Source: Macrolepiota albuminosa | Taxonomy: Eukaryota; Basidiomycota; Agaricomycetes; Agaricales; Agaricaceae | Reading direction: 5' to 3' | NCBI GenBank assembly: GCA_027475525.1 | Contig: JAMWFC010000117.1 | Coordinates: 1,412,183-1,476,182, forward strand | DNA length: 64,000 bases | Part shown: one piece after another, positions 1 through 11,884 of the stretch | Layout: each line of letters begins with the position of its first letter | Position numbering within the stretch: the stretch's first letter is position 1 | Notes under the pieces: model-generated | What the model was told of the DNA's origin: nothing | Databases searched by the model: none | What the model saw: only the letters and a program-made list of their open reading frames with translations | Translations under genes and position numbers: made by a program

Positions 1-14
1 TATATGATAATTTC

Positions 15-797
15 TTATCTGGTTCGGAACATTTCAGCAACACTTTCCAGCCATGCTTTACGTTCACCGCCCCAACCTCCAAGCCTCATCATCTTCCGGC
101 TTGGAAGACTTGGATTGCCATTTGTTTCCAATTCCATTTGAGCCATCAAGGCTCGATTTTTGGCACGAGTAGACCAATGATGCGAAAGAGTCCACCAGAG
201 AATGCTGTCGCTGGAAAAGAAGACCCCCCTAAGAGTCTCCTCACACCCAGGACTGCAAGTGGGTATTTGTCCTATCAGACGACGCATCGTCCGGACGAAA
301 ACACGAGGGAAGTATAGCAGAAGAGGCGGATCCAACCCTGGTGAGAGATGAGCATAAAGACGTCCCGCCTATGCCGTTTAGATCCTACAGATAAGGTCTG
401 TACAGACGTCGGTGACGAACCGCGCACCCATCCGCTGGTAGTTCCCGTCAATAACCCAACCTTTGTCACTTTCCGCCATGGCAACGAGAATTTTTGCTTT
501 AAACTCGTCTTCTTGAGTCGTCTGCCAGCCCGGGTTCCAAAATAACCGGTCAAGGGAGATATATGGAACCCCAAGGATTTGGGCAAGTTCAATCCCAGTG
601 GTACTCTTGGATAAATTGGTCCGCGAACTGACCCTCCTCACACAATCCAGCTTACCTTGCCAGTTCCTTCCCAATAATGACAGAGACGTCAGCTTCCAAA
701 GCTAAATATCCATAGTAAAAGAGTTTCTACCACTGTTGCCGATAATGTGGACCTTGTAGCGTCCTTCACTGTCGCCCAACAGTGGAATCCTCGTCAT
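15..797 (-). CDS. P-loop NTPase, adenylate-kinase/FlaR-like
   Basis: A spliced minus-strand gene starting at ATG 797 (N-terminus MTRIPLLGDSEGRYKVHIIG). The body has the order seen in fungal adenylate-kinase-like P-loop proteins: GVPYISLDRLFWNPGW, then GWVIDGNYQR, then, after an intron at 338-388 (phase 1), WLDPPLLLYFPR and a C-terminus with GCEETLRGVFFS and RLGGWGGE, ending at 15. The family probably phosphorylates a small molecule; the substrate is not known to me. The P-loop is odd: GNSG ends an exon at 731 and the next recognisable part reads SKSTTG, with Ser where Gly is normal. The best GT-AG model puts a 46-base exon between two short introns there, which would insert about 25 residues into Walker A. 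The gene may be mis-spliced in my model or may have lost nucleotide binding. Confidence 0.72.
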
Positions 798-1288
798 GGT
801 TATTGTTGACAAGACAAAGTCCGAATGAGTCACTTGGGTTGCATGTGATCGCGCACTTAACCCTGTTCTGTCCGATGATTTCACAAGCAAATACGTACAA
901 GTCATGTTCGTGATATGTAAAATTCCTTGAAGAGGTGACTAGTAGTTTTCAATAGGGCTGTAATATTATGGGCCAACTGGGCCTCTGAGATCGAATGAGA
1001 AACAAGCATCTGAGCAAAAGGACGACAATATTGGGAGAAAAATTATGGGCCAACTGGGCCTCTGAGATCGAATGAGAAACAAGCATCTGAGCAAAAGGAC
1101 GACAATATTGGGAGAAAATTGACGGAGTCAAGTGACAAGGAACGCGGTTTCTCGCTTGCAATCGGTATTGATATCACAATTCTTCATTCGAAAGTCTTGT
1201 TATCACTACCCTTCTAGCTCCACTCAACGCTGCCCTATCGTGCGCCTGCACGAAGCTGGTTTGTCCGCCAGTTAAGTAACCGAGCTCT
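798..1288. promoter_or_regulatory. Divergent intergenic region, no gene seen
   Basis: This lies between the starts of the P-loop gene and the mitochondrial carrier. It holds one 77-base duplication (965-1118), so its true length is probably about 414 bases. I see no coding exon and no clear TATA element. Confidence 0.5.
965..1118. repeat. 77-bp perfect tandem duplication (likely assembly join)
   Basis: Bases 965-1041 and 1042-1118 are identical and abut. The match stops on both sides exactly at 77 bases. It is one of twelve such events in this window and lies in intergenic sequence. Confidence 0.95.
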
Positions 1289-2929
1289 ATGGATGGAAAA
1301 ACGTTTGATGTTTCTTTCCAACTCAAGCCTGTCTCACTGACGCTAAGCCTCCAGGATATCTAATCCTCTGTATGACCCGGTTGCCCTCCACGATGCTCTT
1401 CGACGTATGTATACATTCCTCTTGTCGTCTACAATAATTTGAAGTGGGTGCTTTAGGCAACAGGGCCGCTGTATGTGCAGTCTCGGCCAGTCTTGTCTCC
1501 ACTTTCGCTGGGTACCCGGTACGTGACCTCACAGTAGTCTTTTCCTGGAATCTCAATCTTAGTACTACGTTGCACAGCTGGACTCTCTCAAGTCCAGGCT
1601 TCAGATAACGAGGACCCCCATAACGAATCTCAATCTTAGTACTACGTTGCACAGCTGGACTCTCTCAAGTCCAGGCTTCAGATAACGAGGACCCCCATAA
1701 CTATTCCTAAACTGGCCGGTCTTGTATATAGAGAAGAGGGCATTACGGGCTTTTATCGCGGATTTTGGATACCCCTCTTCACTATTTCATTCGTCCGTAA
1801 GTGCTGAGTACTTCTTCGTCAGTCCTGGGCCATCTCGTTTTTACTAAATACCAGGCGCGGGGAGCTTCACGATATACACCAGCACCAAAGAGGCCTTTAA
1901 CGAGCGCAACATTCTCTGTCGCGATAGTGTAATCGATGCTGCTCTTACTGGTGGTGCCGGTGGTGCCATGTCGGGGGCTTTGATATCCTTCACCAGCTGT
2001 CGTACGTTCTTCTCGTGTTTCTGTCATTTTGTCATTCACCATATCCACTCCAGCATTTGAACTCGTCAAGGTCAGCAAGGTTTATCTATATCTTTTTTTC
2101 TGTGTTTCACCCTCAATTAGATCCGACGACAATTGGAGTATTCTATTGCTGAGACTAAGGGAGTACACCTAACAAAACCTCCTGGAACCTTAGAAGCTGT
2201 GAGGCAAACATACAGAACCAACGGAATCCGCGGACTCTATACTGGGTTTCGTCTACATTTTCGTGCGTGAAGTTGCTGATCAAACTCTTGAACCACCTAT
2301 TGATACAATTCCCATCTCCAGTTCGGGATACGGCAGGAACCGCGCTTTATTTCCTTGAATATGACGGCATGCGACATTTACTTGGGCGGAATAGGAACGA
2401 GGAACAAGGTCCGACACCGTCGTGGTTGCCCATCCATCCAAATCTTGTTCCGTTCTTTTGTGGTTCTTTGGCTGGGGTAAGTCATGCTGGTGATGCTCTA
2501 TAAGGTATAACCTAACCTTCATCTGTATCGAGGTTACATCATGGGCTCTCGTATATCCGCTGGACGTGTAAGTGAAGTTCTACACCTCTTTTTTGGTCCT
2601 TCTCATCGAATTGTAGGGTCAAGACCAAGATACAGCAACGGTCGCTTGCCGGTGAAAAATATCGAGGAGTCTCAGAGACCCTTCTCCGCCTGATACGAGG
2701 TCTGTTGAACGCGTGCGTCTGTATTCTAAACATGTTCTCACAACTTGGCACAGGTCCGGACCCGAATGCTCCAAAATCGCTGCTAGATGGCATGACACGA
2801 ATGTATCGAGGTCTCGGTGTCAGTGCTGTGCGCAGTATGACTACCCACGGTTTACTTTGGACGCTCTTCGACCTGGCCGGCAACTACATAGACAATCTAC
2901 CTCGCGCACCCGACTCAGAGCGGTGCTGA
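1289..2929 (+). CDS. Mitochondrial carrier family protein
   Basis: A spliced solute carrier of the mitochondrial inner membrane. Exon 1 starts MDGKTISNPLYDP at 1289. Three carrier signatures are seen: YP-LDSLKSRLQ (split by the intron before the first exon base at 1604 or its duplicate), CPFELVKIRRQLEYS, and YPLD-VKTKIQQR. The exons read on through GFYRGFW, GLYTGFR and MYRGLG to the end ...APDSERC at 2929. I count about nine short GT-AG introns. The substrate cannot be read from sequence; the family includes carriers for amino acids, carboxylates and cofactors. A 77-base duplication at 1548-1701 covers an intron 3' end and the next exon start. Removing one copy gives a clean splice model, so the gene is probably intact. 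Confidence 0.88.
1548..1701. repeat. 77-bp perfect tandem duplication (likely assembly join)
   Basis: Bases 1548-1624 equal 1625-1701. The copy spans the acceptor site and first codons of the carrier exon encoding LDSLKSRLQ, so the gene as written has two acceptors and a repeated exon start. Confidence 0.95.
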
Positions 2930-3166
2930 ACAACTCTTTTGATAACGCTACATATCTTTTAGGTTCAAATTTGCTGGTCTTTTTGACGTCCTGACTTCCC
3001 TTAAATTAGGCAATCATATTAGCTCTGTAGCTTCAACCCCCGTATACACCACGATACGCTACTCGTTCTGTCTCAAATGAAAAATCACTCAGATAATGTA
3101 TATCCTCGTTCTTGCTTGGTCTTCATTAATCCCCTGAATCTATATTGGTGAATTTAAATCCGTCAT

Positions 3167-5284
3167 CTACCGAGCTTGTACATAATCATCAATCTTCAAG
3201 AGCAAGCAGACTGTCTCGGTGGCAAGCTCAATAGCACTTGTCGAAACGAGCAGAGGCTGTACAACCTCTTCCTCCAAAATGTTGGATATCAAACCCTGGA
3301 TCATTGTGAGTAGGATTTTCCTCTGGTAGACAAGGGACTACACACCCTTCGAACGTTGATGCCAGCGGTTCTCTCTCCAAGAGAATGGCGATTCCGAAGT
3401 TCAGTGACAATTGCAATTGGATTAAGGCCTGCGTTTTCAGCCAACGTGACGGGAATGACTTCAAGAGCATCGGCATAAGCTTGGAAACAATATGCTTCCA
3501 TTCCCTTTAGAGATTGCGAATGTTGTGATAGAAGACGAGAAACATGAATTTCTGGGGCACCACCACCGCCAATCAAAGCACTGGATCGCATCAGTAAAGG
3601 AACCAACATACTAGCAATAAATAAGAAGACGTACCGCTTTTTCACGAGGCACCGTACAACACAGAGTGCGTCGTGAAGACTGCGCTCGCATTCTTCAACC
3701 ACTAAGTTGTTGCTACCCATGGCGAGAATGCTAACAGTCCGCCCCCTGTTCTTGACACCCGTAATCTTCACCACCTTCGCTCCCGATTGAGAGTTCTCTT
3801 CCACCAAGTCGGCATAACCCAGCTTGTCCTCTGTGAACGCTTCGATATCAGCAATAGGCTTACAACCAAAGCTTTTCGAGAGAAACTCGATTTCGTCACG
3901 CTCAACATCTTTGACGACAAGAATATTGAGCCGCTTGAGGAAGTTGAGCGCAGTGTCATCAACAGCATCACGAAGGATGGATTTTTGGATGAGAAGGACG
4001 TTGCAGTTGGCCTTCTTGATTTTTTTGCAGAGATTAAGCAGGTATTGGCGACCTTCTTTGATGACTTTGTCCATCTGGCGATAGTCGTTAATTACGACCG
4101 TGTTGTCCATCTATATATTAATGAATGATGAGATATCATGGACAGAGAAAGCGAGTGGTACACCATACGTCAGGTTTTGGAGCACTGAGCTGGAACTGAA
4201 TTATTGCGATCTTAGCTTTCTCCACGCGTGTAGGACCACCAGCAGATGTGACAACGTTCTGGTGCAAAACTACGCCATCGACAAGTTCAGTATCTTCGAT
4301 CGTTCCTCCGACCTTTTTGACCACGCGGATATCCCGTAGATCAACATTAGTGGAACTTGGCGTCACAAGACGTGTGACGGCAGCGACTGCGATAGGTGCC
4401 AGAGTGGATGAATATTGAGAAACGATCTAGGTTGTAAAGATCGACACCAGTGGCAGATGAGAGTAAGAAGGTCCAGATTACCTTGGAGTTTAACGATGTG
4501 CTTGCTGCGCGTAAGAGACTTGCGTTGTCACTCAAATCTACTGGTGTTGACATATCTGTGAGGTATTCCACGGCCTTTACTGACGCTTTAAGAAAAGCTT
4601 CTGCGATGATCGTCGGATGTATACCCTTCTGCAGCATCTTTTCAGCAGCACCCAGAAAGCTTCCAGCCAAAACAACAACCGAGGTTGTACCATCACCCGC
4701 TTCAATATCTTGCGCAGCCGACAAATCTACGAGCTGGTCTGGACATTAGTATCATCAAAACCGAAAGGATAGATCTTGCCATTTTTGCGGCCGGATGAAG
4801 AGCCTGTATGCTTTTGAGGATCGTGGCACCATCATTGGTAATGATCACCTCCCCCTTAGCTGTTTGGATCTGTGAAAAAACGTGAGATATAGGTAAAACG
4901 AAGATCAAGAAAACGTTCACCATCTTGTCCATTCCTTTCGGCCCCAAGGATGTCCTCACGGCATTACTGATTGCTAGAACATCAAGAAAACGTTCACCAT
5001 CTTGTCCATTCCTTTCGGCCCCAAGGATGTCCTCACGGCATTACTGATTGCTAGAACAGCGTTATCAATGACCGCAGCAAATGATAATGAATGCGCGAGA
5101 ATGAACGGACCCTTTGCGGCTACCATGTTAGACAGACGCAGCTCCATGGGCTTGCCCTTGAAAGAATGGTTAAGTTTTTGAATATGGAAATATCATAGTC
5201 CACTACCTTGTCATTGAAGGCAGCATTGGCGCCAGTTAGAGGCTTTGTAACGCCCTGCTGGCTCTGAGATGGGTTTGCGGACAT
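3167..5284 (-). CDS. CCT4: T-complex protein 1 subunit delta (CCT4)
   Basis: A subunit of the cytosolic TRiC/CCT chaperonin, which folds actin, tubulin and other proteins using ATP. It starts at ATG 5284 ([12 protein letters not shown]) and ends IDDYVQAR at 3167. The equatorial ATP-binding motifs are clear: [20 protein letters not shown] and [13 protein letters not shown]. The apical domain follows ([34 protein letters not shown]), then [10 protein letters not shown] and the C-terminal equatorial half with GLNPI. The delta assignment rests on overall resemblance to CCT4 in the apical region. The gene has several short introns. It carries a 77-base duplication at 4904-5057 that repeats part of the [12 protein letters not shown] exon. 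It shares a 91-base divergent promoter with UFD1, another protein-quality-control gene. Confidence 0.92.
4904..5057. repeat. 77-bp perfect tandem duplication (likely assembly join)
   Basis: Bases 4904-4980 equal 4981-5057. It duplicates part of the CCT4 exon encoding the [13 protein letters not shown]-binding loop, which would be damaging if real in an essential chaperonin gene. Confidence 0.95.
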
Positions 5285-5375
5285 GGACAACAACGAAACG
5301 CGTCGACGAAACGAGATGTCACAACGTGACTCCACGCTTGCGTACTACTTTCCTCCTTCACTTCAACCACTCAAC
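5285..5375. promoter_or_regulatory. CCT4/UFD1 divergent promoter
   Basis: Only 91 bases separate the two start codons. Both promoters must lie here or inside the coding regions. No TATA element is visible. Confidence 0.6.
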
Positions 5376-7087
5376 ATGAACTACGTGCGTTGTTTCGCCA
5401 TCGTCGTCGATCCTGCTAATCTCGTCTTTCAAAGGGATTTGGCGGTCACAACGCCCCGGGAGGCATCTTTGACCAGCTCGCACAAGGGTAAATATATAGC
5501 ATATCTATTGTTCTTTTCTATCTCAACGTCGCCACAGGGCCTTCCCTGGTGGTTTGGGCTTTCGACAAGGTCGTCCCTCTGCGAGATCATACGATGAATA
5601 TCTCAAGGCATATAGTGTGGCGATGTTGCCAGGAAAGGAAAGAGAGAATGTCTCGTACGGTGGCAAGAGTACGTGTCCTTTGCTATGATATTCTTGTTCA
5701 TCAGCTAATGTATTAACCAGTCATCATGCCACCGTCTGCTCTTGCAAACTTAACAAACCTCGACCTGGAATCTCCTTGGATGTTTCAATTGCGCAACCCA
5801 AGTAACCCTGCCGCATCTACTCATGCTGGTGTCCTCGAGTTCATAGCTGAGGAAGGGGTTGTTCATCTTCCTTATTGGATGATGAGAACTCTACGTCTCA
5901 ACGAAGGTGACCCCATCAGAATCACTGGAACTGAATTACCCAAAGGCAAACTTGTCAAGCTTCAAGCACAATCTGTGCATTTCCTAGAGATCTCAGACCA
6001 CAAAGCTGTGTAAGTGCTGCTGACCAAAAACAATCTGTTATATTCACAATGCCATCAGCCTTGAACAGGCCTTGCGGAATTTTTCATGTCTTACCCAGGG
6101 CGACCTCATCGAAATTTGCTATAATTCCATCGTATTCGGCATCCTTGTGATGGAGGCAAGCCCAGGTGGCGAAGGCATCAGCGTTCTGGATACGGATCTC
6201 GAAGTAGACTTCGCGGCGCCAGTTGGGTATGTTGAGCCAGAGAAACCGAAACCCCCGCCACCCTCAACTATGGCATCGAAACTGAAGATTGACCTCAACT
6301 CATCCTCCCCTGGGTCATCACGGCCCAGCTCTTCGTTGGGCGGGGGCTTTTCTGGCGCTAGCACTGGAGCCACCACTGTGAGTAAGGATGGCGATGCTTG
6401 GGAGAGCTTTAAGGGCAAAGGGGAGACACTCTCTGGGCGGAAGACTAAAGGGAGAGGCATCAGTCATCGTAAGGTAGAGCAAGTGGTAGACGGAAGCAAG
6501 ATCATCCGGACTGAGTCGGTCGAGTTCATCGTCTGAATTGCCAGATACTAAATCCTCAAATTTGCAGCCAACACCGCATCGTTTCAAACAGTACTTTGGA
6601 ATCTGACCAGAAAGTCCCTGCAGCTCTCAATTTACCATTTGGGCACTTGTTCTTTGGCTTTAAGGTTACTCCTTATGTGCCACCAGCGCCCATTCCGGGA
6701 TCCCCTGACTCCTCAAGTCAGGTGTGTGATCATTTGCCATGACAACTCGTTCAAATACAATTCATATTGTATTATCAATAGGTACCTTCACCTTTCTCGG
6801 GCTCCGGCAATACATTGAGCGGCCGCAACGCTCAACCTCCAGCCACTTCCTCTTTGAAGGGCAAAGAGAAGGAGACTCAGAAGTCTTATAACTGGGCTGG
6901 GGCAGGGCAGACGCTAGGCCGAAGCGTACCACGAGAACTTGGTCATGTCGGAGCAGGTGGTGCGCGCGTTCCGAAACTGCCGCAGCACAGCAAGAAGCAG
7001 CAGGAAAAGAAGGAAAGAAGTCCCTCACCCGATTGGGGTGTAGATGATGATGACGACGACGTTATCATGATATATGATAGTGATTGA
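5376..7087 (+). CDS. UFD1: Ubiquitin fusion degradation protein 1 (UFD1)
   Basis: Partner of Npl4 in the Cdc48/p97 complex that extracts ubiquitinated proteins for the proteasome. A tiny first exon encodes only MNY (5376); the next begins GFGGHNAPGG. The double-psi barrel follows: SYDEYLKAYSVAMLPGKERE, then GGK-IIMPPSALANL, FQLRNP, GVLEFIAEEGVVHLPYWMM and RITGTELPKGKLVKLQ. The C-terminal half is Ser/Pro-rich and binds partners in known UFD1. An exon starting near 6592 (STLESDQKVPAALNLPFG, then HLFFGFKV) and a last exon from 6781 (VPSPFSGSGN) end in an acidic tail (DDDDDDVIMIYDSD) at 7087. The donor near 6520 is not fixed exactly. Confidence 0.93.
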
Positions 7088-7186
7088 GAACCTCTCAGGA
7101 TTGTATATTGACTTGTACATTATTTTTTGACATCTAAGTATATTCCATTGTGTAGTCTATAGAAATACCTCATTGGAAATCTTCTA

Positions 7187-9489
7187 TTAAAGCATGACTA
7201 CACCAACACCCTTTCCTGCTGGGACGTCACCCTGAGGGTTCATACCCGCCAGCGGTGCAGTCCTCCAATTATACAAGTAGAAGTTCAAAATACCGTCACC
7301 AATGCCGAACTGTAGATTCACCGCATCAAAATGACAGTCTCAATGCTAACAATGCAACAAGCGTACCTTAAGTTCTGGCAGAATGGGTACATTATCCATG
7401 AGCGTCAAAGCGTTAAAGACGTCAAAGTTAGCCTTGTTCGCACCTTAAGTTCTGGCAGAATGGGTACATTATCCATGAGCGTCAAAGCGTTAAAGACGTC
7501 AAAGTTAGCCTTGTTCGCACTACTAGAGCATCCCAACTACAGCCTCTAGGCGCTTCTTGAGGTTCCCATTCTCTTCCGCGCCGTCCACGAATGCTGTTTC
7601 CGTCGCATAGTAAAACAGATATGCTGCCTCGAGTACGGGGAACCTGACGTTATTGATAACCGTCGACGGTAAAGAATAAAAGGAGAAGAAATCAGTAATC
7701 CTATGTGTGTCCGGGTCCTTAACATGTCTTAGGTCAGTATGATCAAGCCTCATTGCTAGATACCAATATATCTTCACCTCAACAACATAAGTCCACGTCA
7801 CTTGTCCTACTCTTCTGCCTGGTCCACCGTCGCCTACTGTACCGGTACCCATGCCGCTCATAAACTGATGCCTCACTTCATTAATGTCATACAACGGAGC
7901 TAATTCGAACCGCTGCATGTATCGCTTAAATAGGTCGGCAACCTGTGGCACATCGCGCTCCTCCACCTCACGAAGCCCGGTCACAGCAAACGTGCCTGGG
8001 ACTTTGTTCACGCGAATCATCCGCGCAAGAGTCATGCTACGTGGAACGTAGGCAAATTTGATATCAATGAGTTTTTGGACGTTCAATAGACGGTGATAAT
8101 ATCTTGATGAGAGAAAATCAGGGATTAGGCAAATTTGATATCAATGAGTTTTTGGACGTTCAATAGACGGTGATAATATCTTGATGAGAGAAAATCAGGG
8201 ATCGGCGGACTTAATGAAAAATGGCAAGATGTCGCATACCGGCAAACGGAGACTGGAGTAGGAACGACAACGCCGGCAGTGTATATGGCTTGGAAGACGC
8301 CTTTCAGATGGACTTGTCGAGTGACTTCTTTAATCATGACAGGAGCTAGGCGCTTTGACCGAAGTTTTTTGTGCACGCAGAGGTAGTTGATTTCGGCAAC
8401 TGGTATTTGACTAGAGACACTAGGTGAGCGCTTTCGAGAACTTTCAACTCGTAAACTCACTGTTTGCGGACACGTATTATCATGGGCACTCCGGAAATAA
8501 ACGCCACCAGTTTTTTGTTCGACGATACGCGTACTCCGACGTGCCATTCTTTATGATACCCCGGGGGCGTGAGTGCCCTGCATTGACGTAAGCTTTCTAG
8601 CAATTAAGTGGGAGGTATCAAACGCGCCAATGGAGAAATTCCGCGGTGTATTGAAATCTGAATGCGGCCTGATCATCTTCAACATAGTTCAATGACAAGA
8701 GCGCCAATGGAGAAATTCCGCGGTGTATTGAAATCTGAATGCGGCCTGATCATCTTCAACATAGTTCAATGACAAGAGGTCATGAACCTCCTCGTTCTGA
8801 AGAAAGAAGCGTCAACAAGGGACGAACCGTCACGTTGATCCGTCATATACTCACTTGTTGAGGGTCACTTAGGTCAAGGATCGACCATCAAAATTCTCTG
8901 GCAGGGGGTATGCGTTTTGCCGGACCTCCTCCCGTGGTTTTGAAGGTTCGATATAGCCATCGTCGATAGGCGGTCCCTCACCTGATTTATAACTGTATGA
9001 GCCCTAAATGATCTGAGCGCGATATATAAAGATTTACCAGGCTGAGGTACAGGTTGCGTTCCCCAGAACTTTATAATGATCTGTGACCTCGAGATCGCGT
9101 GTAGAAACATCGCAGAAGCGCACCTTGTGTTCACCCATGTCCTTTTTATTGATACCCCCAATACCAGCCTTCCCCTTGACGACATCCATGATTTTGAGCT
9201 TCTCTAGTGCCTCCCTCACGTTTTCTTGATTGGCTTGGGTCGATGCAATCGAACCTTCTGCCTTGACTTCATCTAAAATATGGTCCACAAGTTGCTGTGA
9301 TATTTTCGAGTCGTCACGTAGAACATTCAAGGCTTCGAACGCCTTGGATTTCTTCTTTTTCTTCTTACTTGATGAGGTTGAAGAAGAGGCGATATCGGAC
9401 GCTGATGATTGGTCCTCCTCCTGATCTAAAATCGTCGACTGGTCGTCAACATTGACAACACGCTCCTTTTGTTTCTGAGACGGAGGCAT
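7187..9489 (-). CDS. NMT1: Glycylpeptide N-tetradecanoyltransferase (NMT)
   Basis: Transfers myristate from myristoyl-CoA to N-terminal glycines of cytosolic proteins. It starts at ATG 9489 ([16 protein letters not shown]) with a Lys-rich N-terminal extension typical of NMT, then [15 protein letters not shown] across an intron, [112 protein letters not shown] and [12 protein letters not shown]. It ends [11 protein letters not shown]...VVML; a terminal leucine is expected, because its carboxylate acts in catalysis in NMTs. Three separate 77-base duplications (7365, 8049, 8624) interrupt it. Collapsing them leaves a regular spliced gene. Confidence 0.93.
7365..7518. repeat. 77-bp perfect tandem duplication (likely assembly join)
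   Basis: Bases 7365-7441 equal 7442-7518. It duplicates the NMT exon encoding [12 protein letters not shown]. Confidence 0.95.
8049..8202. repeat. 77-bp perfect tandem duplication (likely assembly join)
   Basis: Bases 8049-8125 equal 8126-8202. It falls in the NMT exon encoding [13 protein letters not shown] and shifts the frame as written. Confidence 0.95.
8624..8777. repeat. 77-bp perfect tandem duplication (likely assembly join)
   Basis: Bases 8624-8700 equal 8701-8777. It falls in the NMT exon encoding [19 protein letters not shown]. Confidence 0.95.
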
Positions 9490-9664
9490 ATTGAGAGAAG
9501 AAGGAAACAAAGTGATCAGCAAGCACAACTTCGGGAATGACGACGCCCTCTCTTAAGCTTGTTGATTCATGTTTTCCACTGCACCAAAGATGAAGACGAT
9601 GTCCATTAACTACTAGTATAATACATTATTTGAATTGCTTAGATTCTCCATCACAATCACCACT

Positions 9665-10230
9665 CTACGAAATAGTAATTTTCCGAGGTGTCAGTTCGGG
9701 ACAGGTCTTCGGGAAACTGACTGAAAGGACTCCGTGTTCCATGCTAGCCTTGATTTCATCCTCCTACGGAATAATCAACTTAGAGCATTCAAAAGTATTG
9801 GAATCTACATACCTTGACCCCCTGAGGAAGCTGCAGTGTGCGCGAAAACTTGCCATATTTGCGCTCCCGAATGGCATAACCGTGTTCATCATGTTCAGTG
9901 GACGATTTACTTTCGCCACTAATGGTCAAACGACCATTGTGCACGTCGATCGAGACATTCTCCTTCTGTAATCCGGGTAACTCGAATGTTGCGGTGACCA
10001 TGTTGCTGGCAGAATCCTCATGTAAATCCATCCTGCAGAAGATGAGAGTCTGGAATGTCAGATAATGGATAAAAGTACCTTGGCTTCAGAGGACGGTTAG
10101 TACTGGCAACATGACTTTCGGGGCCACGACGCTGAAGCTGATGACCACTGTTCGCTTGCTGGTAGCCAAAGGCATCTTCAAGCAACTTCTCAAAATCGTA
10201 ATAAGGCTCGTAGTAGAAGACAGACGACAT
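9665..10230 (-). CDS. Small heat shock protein, Hsp20 family
   Basis: A small ATP-independent chaperone. It starts at ATG 10230 (MSSVFYYEPYYDFEKLLEDA), with a short variable N-terminus split by an intron. The alpha-crystallin domain runs MVTATFELPGLQKENVSIDV, GRLTISGES, YAIRERKYGKFSRTLQLPQG, and, after an intron, EDEIKASMEHGVLSVSFPK, with the conserved A-x-x-x-n-GVL signature. It ends TPRKITIS at 9665. Size and domain order fit fungal Hsp16/20 proteins. It faces the ING gene across 256 bases; I found no perfect heat-shock element there by eye. Confidence 0.93.
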
Positions 10231-10486
10231 TGTGTGGGATGACGATGAAACAACGGGTTACAATGGTCATTGATTTATATACAGCGCCAACCGAACACTT
10301 GCGTCATTCGATCTTCGAGACATCCGGATCTAGGAAAGGCCTCTTCAATTACGATATACCAATTCTGTCCTGAAGCATGAAGGAAAGTGCCAGGTGTATT
10401 GCAGAGGCAAAACATAAAAGAACAACGGAGAAACATGAAACGGCACGATGCAAATATAGACAAGCACAAGCTGACTCAACACCATC
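10231..10486. promoter_or_regulatory. Hsp20/ING divergent promoter
   Basis: 256 bases between two start codons. Scattered GAA and TTC triplets are present, but no well-formed run of inverted nGAAn units that I would call a heat-shock element. Confidence 0.4.
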
Positions 10487-11756
10487 ATGAATGGATCCGT
10501 GCAGAACCTCGAAGAGGCCGCTAACATAGCATCCGAATTCATATACAGTGAATACATTTCTCGTGGTGGTGGATCCACTGACCAGCTCGCTCAGGTCTTG
10601 ACAATCTCCCGAGTGAAGTGAACCATCTTTTGCAAGAAATCAAGGCCAAAGAGAGTCGGGCCCAGGGTACGCGCATGCGGCAACTCTCTTCAGGGAGATA
10701 CTCATACAGACTCGAGACCTTCAGCAGGAAATTGACAGAGACGCGGCTAAATACATCCGTCATTCCATCCGCGCTTCAACTTCCGTCCCTTCTTCGCCTT
10801 CCTCTCGTGCTCCTTCCCCTAAATCCAATGCTCTCCCGGCCAAGATCGAGGCTGCCTATACTGAAATTGACCAATTGTCTGCGGAGAAAATTACCATTGC
10901 ACAGACTTTGATTGATCTCATTACTCGCACGCGTGCGAGGCTTGATTCCGACCTGGCGAAAGTCAGGATTTTGCAAGGCGAAACAGTGGACTATGCTTCC
11001 GTTCTAGGAACCTCTCTAACGGCGATCCCTAGTCTCAGTCTGTCCGACAAGAATGCTGCGGCGCAGGTGGCCGACAGTCTTCGTAGCGCGCTCACATCAA
11101 CACCTACTTTACCTGACCTTAAACAACCCGCACTTTCCAGTGCAAGTCCCTCAACAACTTCCGCATCCGTTGCACCTGCTTTGAAGAGTATGTAACTGCT
11201 TTGTCTTCCATTCTACATGCTTGATCTGCCTACCCCAGAGCGCCGTCTCGCTGCATCCTCCGTCAAACTGACTCCGACTAAAAACCGTTCGGCGTCACCC
11301 ACCACCGTAGCCCCGCCGGCGTCATCACAGCGAGCAACTTCACGTCTCTCTCGAAGTAGTATCACTCGTCAAGATACCGACCTGGATGAAGGAGAAGATG
11401 ACGCCGAGGGTGAGGGAGATGATGCTGATGATGAACGACTCTACTGCTTCTGCCAAAAACATAGCTATGGCGATGTAAGGATTACTGGCTATATCTCCTT
11501 AAATCATTGCTGAACCACTCTCCAAGATGATTGCCTGTGACAATGAAGGTGGCTGTCCTTTCGAATGGGTATGTTATTTTTGTAGTTTTCATAGTTTTAG
11601 TAACTGATTCACCACACCCAGTTTCATTTATCTTGCGTGGGTATGAAACAGCCTACACCGGAAAAGTGGTATTGTTCAGTGTGTGCACCAACTATGGGTT
11701 ACGTCAAGAAGAAAGCTCCAGCACCCCCAGTAGGAAGGAAGGGAAGAAAGAAGTAG
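10487..11756 (+). CDS. ING-family PHD-finger protein
   Basis: A chromatin reader of the inhibitor-of-growth family; in fungi such proteins sit in histone acetyltransferase or deacetylase complexes. It starts MNGSVQNLEEAANIASEFIY at 10487. The N-terminal ING helices follow an intron (SLDNLPSEVNHLLQEIKAKE), then a coiled region, then a Ser/Thr/Pro-rich linker and an acidic stretch (DLDEGEDDAEGEGDD). The PHD finger spans three exons: ERLYCFCQKHSYGD, MIACDNEGGCPFEW, FHLSCVGMKQPTPEKWYCSV, giving the C4HC3 zinc pattern. The tail is basic (VGRKGRKK, stop 11754-11756). It resembles Yng2/Pho23/Yng1, but I cannot decide which. Confidence 0.9.
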
Positions 11757-11884
11757 TACCTCCCTCTTAACTATTGCATATGTATGTGGTCACCATAATA
11801 ATCATCATGATTCAATGGCGCAAAAGTTTACAAGATGTTTTGCTCGATAGGTGGTCAAGGTCGGGTATAACAGATAATTAGGTC

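Noticed and set aside
15..335. A separate small gene starting at 335 (MDPPLLLYFPR)
   Set aside because: The first codon is TTG and a GT-AG intron at 338-388 joins it to the upstream P-loop exon as WLDPPLLL.
965..1118. The 77-base duplications as genuine tandem repeats or gene-inactivating mutations
   Set aside because: Identical length at twelve unrelated places with no sequence divergence points to assembly joins.
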